64,000 nucleotides of DNA from Plasmodium brasilianum. Lineage: Eukaryota > Apicomplexa > Aconoidasida > Haemosporida > Plasmodiidae. Location: the NCBI RefSeq assembly GCF_023973825.1, contig NC_090122.1, positions 434,001 through 498,000 of the forward strand, written 5' to 3'. Of the stretch, positions 56,401 through 64,000 are shown piece after piece. How positions within the stretch are numbered: the first letter of the stretch is position 1; each line of letters opens with the position of its first letter. The notes under the pieces were generated by a model that was given only the letters and a program-made list of their open reading frames with translations, was not told the origin of the DNA and ran no database searches. Made by a program: the position numbers and the translations under genes.

Positions 56401-59400
56401 CAAATAATCTCAGAAGTGGTACACTCAAAAATGTGAATGATAATAAAAAAAAGAAATTGAAAAACCCATTTAAAAAAATTAAAAAAGGAATAAATAAAAT
56501 AAAATATAAAATAAAAGAAAGACGAAAAAGTGCAGAAAAAAAAGATAATTTAAATAATAACATAGAAAAAATTCAAGATGCCCTAAAATATATAACAAAT
56601 AAAAAGGTGATTAATCATTTACTAGAATTTGAATATTTCCATTCCGGCAAATGGTCTACTACTACTTTTAGTCTTACCATTGATACTATGAAAGGGACTA
56701 ATGAAAATATCAAATTAATATTAGAGCTAGGAGATTATAATATAAAAACATATTACGAAGTAGACTTAAACGGAATCAATAATATTCCATCTTTACAAAA
56801 ATTAGACGCTTTTATTAAAAAAAGTAATATCAGAAATGGCATATCACAAAGGTTGAAGAAGTACACTAAATTAAACATGATTTTAAAATACCTATTCAAA
56901 TTTAACCATGAAATTAAACATGTTTCCTATGTAAAATGGGTTAAGCAGGTACCTATGAAGAACGACTATGAACAGATGGGAAAAATGGATAGTATCACAA
57001 TGCAAAGAGATGATCAAAGGCAAAAAATGACACAGGAGAAAAGTGGTAACTTAGATAGTGGTGCAGAAGAACAAATGATGAATAAAGATAACAAAGACAA
57101 AAAGGAGAAGCACACAATCGAGGAGTATTTAAAATTTACTTGGTATAAAGAGCACAATAAAAGACGCGAAGAAGCCATTATATCAGTAAGATCCATCAAT
57201 CCGTTTAATCTAAAAAATCATAATAGTGAAATTTTGTGTGAAGTGAATGGTGATATTACAGATATTTTTACAATATTTGAAACATACAGTAGTAGGAAAA
57301 AGGCTAGCTCTAGGAAAGAAACAGATTTGGCTAATGGTGATAAGGAAGAGAAAGAAGAGGACAAAGGAGATCAGATAAGTGAGAAGAAGGAAGAAGAAAA
57401 GATAGAGGTAAAAGGTGTTGATGCTACTAATCCAAGTGCGACTCATGAAATACGTGGAATGCGCATGAAATCGACTAACATAAATGGTAGAAACAGTAAA
57501 TACTTTTCGGACTATGCAAAATACTTTAGTAAGATTTATTCCCTAACTGAGGAGGAAAATTATTTTATAAAAACTAGAATGGACAAAACTTGCGCGTTAC
57601 TGAAATATAGACTTATTTTGCTATCTGTTATAATAATTAAAAGCAATAACTTGAGTAACCTAAAAAAGATGAATAGCCTTAGTAATGAATTATTAACGAA
57701 TAGATACAAATTTTACAAACATATTGAATATCATCAAAATAAATTGTTTAGGAAAAGACATGTATACGTTGAAAACAAACATTATATAATTAAAAAGAAA
57801 TTAGAGTGTTTGATAGGATTAGAATTCTACAAAAGTTTAAAGAATTCTCTAGAAAGAAAGAAAATTCTAAATAATTTTTTGGAGGATTTAGCTGTAGAAA
57901 TTTCTAGTATTAACAAACATTTTTACAAATATTATTACACAGATAATACTAACATCCATTCTTCCAACTTTTATTTAGATAATTTAAAAAATATTAAATC
58001 CCTATGTCCAATTATTTATGAGTTAAAAAATAAGGAGAAATTTAACTTCTCCAATACGTCCAAAGTAGACAGTTCAGTAAAAATACCAACCACTACTGAC
58101 GCAGAAAAAAAAATAAAAAAATGTGAAAAAAAGGTAGGATTTTACGGAAGTACTATATCGTTTTTTGGAAAGGTAATAGATGAATCAATAGGGAAAACAA
58201 GGATTAAAAATATAGCTATGTTTTCATATCAATGTGAGAAATCTATATTCAATGGAAAGAATTTGAGTGAACTAGATGACTACTATAAAAACTTTTGCAT
58301 AAATATATTCGATAAAGAAATTGAAGAACTTGATGAACCTTTCAAACCAAACACTGAATGGATTAATATGTTGTATAACACTTTTTCATCAAATAAAAAT
58401 CATAACAATTATGGGGGAAATAATTATAGTGAAATAAAATGCTTTGGTTTTGCAGATAGAGATGAATTAAAGGCATATGAGAAAAAGAAAGGCGCAAAAT
58501 GTAAAATTACTATCTTAAATAGAACACTTAATGTGTTACAGCAATTTATAGATAAATATTACAAGTTAAAAGAGGATGGAATAAGTAATGGAAATGCATA
58601 TAATATCTATGCTCTATTTAAAAATATATATATTGTCATGATATACAAACTAATGTTTGAAACGAGAGCATTCAAACCTTTACGTATTCAACAGAAATTA
58701 AATTTGGTAGGAAATAAATATACAAAATTATTATATAAAAAAGAAAATTATTCAAAATATTTAAGTTATATGTTAGATAAAATTAGCACCTTATATTTAG
58801 AAATAGAATTTCTCTATAGAGATCATGTATTTTTAAGAAATATTTCTTTCCCTAGTGATGCAGTCGAGATTCTTATGTTTCTTCATAAGCCATTTAGTGA
58901 TGATGCATATGGGTATAAATTATCTGCTGATCCAAATAAAGCTATTAATGAAGGAGAACAGAACACTAGAGTATATGCCTTCTTTGTTCTAAATTTATTA
59001 GGATATTATCCTGAAATACAAAAAGTATTACTAGAAGCTTCACAAAATGTGGAATTTATTTATAAACTATTAGATATAGATGTAATCGAGATGAAAAAAA
59101 TTTTAGAATCTAAGGAAGAAGCATCATCAAAAAATGGTGGTTCTTCCAATACTCAAAAAAATGAACAAAAACAGAAAGACAGTTCTGAAAAAAATCAAAC
59201 AGGAATTGCAGATAAAATCACAAAACCATTTGGAACTATTTACAATTATCTATTCTCTAGGGGGGAAGATGAGGGAGATTATAATAGTTCTTCTGTGTAT
59301 GCCACTGAATCAATGGAAAAAAGCAAAATGAATGATATAAAATACGAAATTAATGATTTCAAATGGATGGAAAAGGAACAAATATATAGCATTAAAAAGT

Positions 59401-62048
59401 TAATAGTACAACATGAGTTAGTAGATTATTTTGTAAAAGGAATAAAATTAATGAACTTACAAAGTTATCTCAATGATAATAATTATCTAGTGGCATATAA
59501 AAAAGCTCTTAATGAAGAATTGAAAAAAAAAGATTTTCATCATCATTTTATTAAGACTACACCTCCTTTTAATTTTGACACATATAAAGTTCATCATTTA
59601 TTATTATTTGCTTTTTATTATGGTTTCTCTGATATAATAAGAACGAGAAGACAGTATGTAAATTTAGAGACAACCATTAACCGAACTATTGATAACAACA
59701 AATCTATTTATGTTTATAGAACCAAGTCATACAACACTTTCAATTTAGATCCTGAGAAAAGAGGAACGTTAAATAAGGAACATGAGGAAATAGCCAAACT
59801 TGTGTATAAGTACGCCATACAATACAGATTTTATCATAAGGATGATATCAACAACAATGGTGGTAATAATGATAGTGGTAGTGATGACACTAATGATTCT
59901 ACTAACAACCGCAGTAACGTCTTTTTCAAATTCAACAAGAAGCAAAAAAATGAACTGATCAGCATGTTAAAGAGCAAAAATAAAAAAGCCTATACACCAC
60001 GTGACTTAGATGAAATTATTTCATTTATCCAAATTATGGTTGAAAATTATATTTTCATATTAAATAATTACCCTTCGAATTTTAGTCTGAGTAAACGTTC
60101 CTCTTTTTACGATAATTTCATCAAAAATGTAAAACAATTTTTTTTCTCATTTAACAAAAAAAATAATTTAATATATATAATAAATCAAAAAGATATCAAC
60201 TATAATATGCAGGCAATAAAACAAATTAGTGATAAATCAACTGCAATTAATCTTATAAAATCCATTATAGATTTCATATTATTTGCTGCCACGAGGTCTT
60301 ATAATGTAGACTATGCCATCAAAAATGTAATAAGTATTAACAACAATGATGACATTTCTTTAAAGAATATACCAAAGAAATCCTGTTCTACTTCTAATTG
60401 CAGAAATAGGAAATTCAATGAGGGATATATATTTTTAGAAGGTCCTCTTACCATGTACAACTATAATAAGAAGTCTCGTAAAAGGACTGAGAATTATTCT
60501 AAAATGAATCCAAGTATGGAGAAGGTACATTACTACCATTCACTTGGGTATAATCCCTTCGGTGCACATGATTCAGTAAATACCAAAAGAATTGGTACTG
60601 TTAGTAGAAGAACGAATAATCACTGCAAATGTTACAATAAATATATCCCCGTTGAACTCTGGGGTTACAAAAATGTAGACACAAGAAGGTGTCGGAAATT
60701 TGTGCCATTGTTAAAGGGGGGGAAAATGAGTAGGTATACATACCCATTAGGAATAAACACAGAAAGAAAAAAGAGAAATATGGTAATATGTAAAAATAGG
60801 GTAAACACATTCAAGAATATAGATTGGTATAATTCATCGAACACAATTTCGGATAAAAAAAAAGGAGGGACAGTTGAGGTACGAAAAAGTTGTAGCGAAA
60901 AATGTAATAAACCGAATTGGAGCAAAAGAGGAAATTATGACAGTCCTGCTTTTTATCAAATAAGAAATGAAAAAGATATGCTTAGCAATCATAGTATAAT
61001 AAACAAAGGAAACCTTTCCATTAGTTTTATTCCAGAAGATGCAGGAAAACCTAACTACATAAGAAATGGTACACTAAGGAATAGAGTTAATAATAATAAT
61101 ATTATTAAAGGAGAGGAAGAAGGTGCTCCTATGTCATCAGAGATTACTATCAAAGAAACTACAAATCCCATCGAGATAATAAAAAATGTACCATACAATT
61201 TTATTGAAAATGAACATAAAAATAATATACAATCTTCTGATATGCTTAGCAACTTTTTAGGTACTCAGATGAGTAATTTATATTCAAAATTAAAAGGAGG
61301 AGTCTTTTCATTTACTTTTGTACATGGGTTTGATTTTTTTTTAAGAAATAGTCTTTTCTTTTATCGTAGACATATGATTTCAAAATATATAACGTATTAT
61401 ACTAAAATGAATGTGATTCAAAGTTTAGATATGTTATTCTTAATTGTACGAAATGTTGAGTTGAACACCTCTTTAACGAATACGGATTCAATGAAGCATA
61501 GCTTATTTGATATATGCTTATGTAATATGCAGAATTTATCTGTTTCTTTAAAAAACATATTAAATGTTATTGATGAAGAAAAATTAGAAAAACTTCTGTC
61601 TAATATAATTGCTGTAATACATATGAGATATACTGGAAATGCTCGATTTATAGAAGACCTTGTTAATAATATAAATGAAGCATTATCAAAAAATATTACC
61701 CTAAAAAAATTATTTGGAAATTTTATATCATATCTTACTATTTCATCTATACAAACAGTTGAACTATATTTTCATTCTAGATACAAAAAAAAGTTACTCT
61801 CGATAATTATAACATTCCTCAATAAAATATCAGCAACGGTTTCAAATATTTTTGGAGAACCCTTCTTTCAATCATATGTTTGCACACACTTGATCAAAAT
61901 TGGGGAATCTTTCATACAAGAATTTAATGCTGAAAATACAGTCTATCGCTTCTTTATGGACATAGGGGAAATAAATTTTATTGATATTATTGTTTCTTAT
62001 GCTTACAACTACTTACCGAAGGCTGTTCGCGATTTTACAGAGAAGTGA
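42508..62048 (+). CDS. Giant secreted protein of unknown function, 10 exons, ~5,613 residues
   Basis: Exons: 42508-42574, 42745-42791, 43009-43027, 43168-44334, 44860-47055, 47303-47731, 48028-48276, 48580-49368, 49874-50602, 50900-62048. Every junction is GT-AG and phase-matched; all introns are phase 1 except the second (phase 0). Exon 1 encodes a signal peptide (MYLINHKIIILKLVLFLSIL) followed by SLYCNYSALRKP, so the protein enters the secretory pathway. The last exon is interrupted at a 21-base poly(A) tract (51510-51530): the frame before it ends at 51534 and the frame after it is open for ~3,500 codons, so one inserted or two deleted A restore it. The protein is mostly long amphipathic helices with few Cys, a Ser/Asn/Asp-rich region (exon 5), a Lys-rich stretch (56437-56540) and Asn/Lys inserts. 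No family, transmembrane domain or GPI signal is recognised. A secretory-organelle or vacuolar protein is inferred from the signal peptide only. Confidence 0.85.
44335..44859 (+). repeat. Intron 4 of the giant gene with 24-bp tandem repeat
   Basis: Between (TA)n at ~44370-44405 and the acceptor CTCTGCAG there are about five copies of GTATGAGTGTTTATATGTGCGTTT (~44640-44765). The repeat keeps several frames open on both strands, producing spurious open frames. Confidence 0.85.
49369..49873 (+). other. Intron 8 of the giant gene
   Basis: 505-base intron, donor ATG|GTAATT, acceptor GTCTACAG. Contains (TA)n at ~49494-49515 and CACATACACATA-type repeats at ~49770-49830. No other feature seen. Confidence 0.75.
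51510..51530 (+). repeat. 21-base poly(A) tract breaking the giant gene's reading frame
   Basis: Upstream frame reads IPLFL then six Lys, Asn, stop. Downstream, the frame of LNYDNTMLSNKVEEF begins directly at 51531. Twenty A lie between the last upstream codon boundary (51511) and 51531, where a multiple of three is needed. Sequencing or assembly error in a homopolymer is the simplest explanation. Confidence 0.9.
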
Positions 62049-62689
62049 AATGGGTCTTAAACATAGGAAGGTACCTTTTGTTAGGGAGATAGAGCAAAAG
62101 ATACCAGAGATAGCAGTGACCTCGCGTCAAAGAGAAACAAAATAGGAAAATTAATAAACAAAAACAAGGAAAGAATACATATAAGGGGGGTGGATACATT
62201 TAAAATTTTCATAAATGGTGTTTTCATTTCAAGAGTCTTGAATAAAATTTTTTTTTTTTTTTTTTTTTCTTTTTTCTTTTTTTCCATTATAAATTAAAAT
62301 TTATTTTAACATAGCTATAGTAATGGATACAGTTTAATGCACACATTAAATTATAAGTTTATATTTTCACGTAATTACACATTTGCATAAATTCATATTT
62401 GTTATAAATATATATATATGTACATGTAAGTACGAATACATACGCATATGTACATAATGCATGAATATGTATATGCAGACATTTGCTCCATCTTAACCCA
62501 TTTAAAGGTTTACCGTGTAACAAAAAAAAAAAAAAAAAAAAATGTATTCCTTCACATACTATTAATCCATATTTTTTCATTTTAAAATAAATAACAACGA
62601 TGTCACAATTATGCGCATATATTTGTTTTATTTTAAATTAATTTGTATTTTATACTTTTCTTTTATTTAAAAAAAAAAAAAAAAAAAAC
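62049..62689. other. Convergent 3' region between the giant gene and the PRL gene
   Basis: Contains T-tracts (~62250-62269), poly(A) tracts (~62522-62541, 62669-62688) and TACATA-type repeats at ~62410-62475. No gene supported. Confidence 0.5.
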
Positions 62690-63352
62690 TTACATAAAAT
62701 GACATTTTCTCAGACAATTTTTTTTTTTTTTTTTTTTCTTGTATTCTTTTAAAAACTGTAACTGTCTTTTGTTAATTGCACCTTTTCTTCTATCTCGTAT
62801 AAAAACAATTGCATCAATAGGATCCATTCCAAATTCAATTAATACAATAGAAGCTAAAACAGGTGCTCTACCTAACCCTGCTACACAATGAACGGCAACT
62901 GCGCAATTATTTTTAATTACATTATTTACAATGTTTAACCAATTATTAACAATATCTACATTTGGGGCATCCCCATCTGGGAATATTAATTCATGAACAT
63001 TTATTCCTGCATTTTTTATTTCACCATCATTATATGTCCTCTCGCATGTACGAACTAAATCAGTCACATTATAATTTTTCATTTCTTTTATATATAATGG
63101 TAATAAATCATTTGTTGGTGCATCTAAAATCAAAATTTTTATTTTCCCATGCTCAATTTTTGTTGGATGATTTAAAACTGGGTTTAAGTAATCCATATTA
63201 TAGTTTGCATTACCTAAATATCTTTCCATTTCGAAATATTTCACATTTATTCTATTAATAACTTTATCAAAAGTACTACTTTTTTTATAAACTCGTTTAT
63301 TACAATAAAAGAAGGATTTACTTAATAATTCATAATCAACACTACTTTGCAT
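62690..63352 (-). CDS. PRL: PRL-type (PTP4A) protein tyrosine phosphatase with CaaX box
   Basis: Single exon, 220 residues. The phosphatase P-loop is HCVAGLGRAPVLASIVLIE (catalytic Cys156), with the Ala after Arg that is typical of PRLs. The acid loop is FPDGDAPN, and VRTCERTY carries the conserved redox Cys. RDRRKGAINKRQLQFLKEY matches the RQKRRGAFNSKQLLYLEKY element. The C-terminus is poly-basic and ends CHFM, a CaaX box for prenylation, so the enzyme should attach to membranes. The basic stretch before it is encoded by a ~20-base A-tract. The N-terminal ~45 residues extend beyond the core PRL domain. PRL is a known Plasmodium enzyme and a farnesylation substrate. The gene is convergent with the giant gene. 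Confidence 0.95.
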   Translation of the reverse strand: MQSSVDYELLSKSFFYCNKRVYKKSSTFDKVINRINVKYFEMERYLGNANYNMDYLNPVLNHPTKIEHGKIKILILDAPTNDLLPLYIKEMKNYNVTDLVRTCERTYNDGEIKNAGINVHELIFPDGDAPNVDIVNNWLNIVNNVIKNNCAVAVHCVAGLGRAPVLASIVLIEFGMDPIDAIVFIRDRRKGAINKRQLQFLKEYKKKKKKKNCLRKCHFM

Positions 63353-64000
63353 TTTTCACGAATTTCTGAAAAATGAGTCTTTTTCTTTTTTTTCCTTTTG
63401 CTGTTTTGCGAGTGTATATATATATACATATACACATACAATTATACAGCTTTATATGCACTAATTTAGCACGGTTTAAAACTCGTTTCAACTGCTACAA
63501 GCTACTTCGGGGGATCAATTCGGATGCTTCAACTAAGCACCAATAAGGGTCTTACTAACTGGTTAACACCAAATAGGATAACTCTATAGTGGCAATGTTA
63601 AAAATATATATAATAACATCATATGCAAAAAGTATTTTTGCATACAAAAAAATTACATACAAAAAAAAAAAAAAAATCGTTAATTAAAAATATATTCACT
63701 ATTTCGTGTAAACTATAAACAAATATGAACACTATTCCTTGAAATAAAATCTTTTTTTTTTCAATATTTCATTGTGTAAATATAAACAAATGTTCGTATA
63801 TTCGTATATGCGCATAAGCATATATGTGTACATGTATATGTTCGTATATATATATAGGCAGATGGATAAAAATGTCATGCAAAATTATTATTGTTACTTA
63901 TGCATGTAGCACACATAGACACACACACGTATATGTATGTATATATATATATATATGTACATGCAATAAATTATATATTTATTAATATTACCTTTTTGAG
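63353..64000. promoter_or_regulatory. Upstream region of the PRL gene
   Basis: No gene seen up to the right edge. It holds the presumed promoter of PRL, (TA)n at ~63417-63428 and ~63937-63956, an A-tract at ~63660-63676, a T-tract at ~63752-63761 and a GC-richer patch at ~63490-63590 with no recognisable RNA structure. Confidence 0.45.

Noticed and set aside
1..64000. CRISPR arrays, insertion sequences, integrated viral elements
   Set aside because: Repeats present are simple tandem repeats without spacers; no transposase, integrase or viral gene was seen.

Overview
The window is nuclear DNA of a malaria parasite (genus Plasmodium). Base composition is extremely AT-rich, with long poly(A)/poly(T) tracts and (TA)n microsatellites. 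Introns are short and T-rich with GTAAGT/GTAATA-type donors. Proteins are rich in Asn and Lys with low-complexity inserts, and the gene set is eukaryotic (BUB1-type kinase, COQ4, PRL phosphatase, axonemal genes). I see no bacterial, viral, CRISPR or transposon sequence. I cannot fix the species; base composition looks less extreme than the most AT-rich species, and a P. malariae/P. ovale-like parasite is only a guess.

Layout, left to right: (1) the 5' part of an unrecognised minus-strand gene, running off the left edge (1-2310); (2) a two-exon TPR membrane protein (3253-4726, +); (3) a three-exon Josephin deubiquitinase (5560-7224, +); (4) a newly assembled three-exon 62-residue two-TM microprotein (7617-8068, +) and a doubtful small minus-strand gene (8681-9193); (5) a 2550-residue BUB1-like kinase (10199-17851, +); (6) COQ4 (19004-20071, +); (7) a degenerate DEAD-box-like protein with a hidden second exon (20808-23587, -); (8) an RPA2-like OB-fold protein (24869-25450, +); (9) an RTRAF/CGI-99 homologue (27123-28007, +); (10) a WRNIP1/MgsA-type AAA+ protein (28645-30555, -); (11) a four-exon DNAAF5/HEATR2 homologue (32012-36345, +); (12) an eight-exon coiled-coil protein that I read as CCDC42/CFAP73-like (38058-40466, -); (13) a giant ten-exon secreted protein of about 5,600 residues (42508-62048, +); (14) a PRL-type phosphatase with a CaaX box (62690-63352, -).

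These genes form no operon. Themes do recur: DNA replication/repair and segregation (BUB1-like, RPA2-like, WRNIP1-like), mitochondrion (COQ4, perhaps the DEAD-like protein), and the male-gamete axoneme (DNAAF5 and CFAP73-like, tail to tail). The most interesting object is the giant gene. Three tiny 5' exons add a signal peptide to a protein I cannot place in any family. Its last exon is interrupted only by a 21-base poly(A) tract whose length is one base off frame. Exon models were read by eye from splice sites and phase; the intergenic gaps hold mostly low-complexity AT sequence and short tandem repeats.
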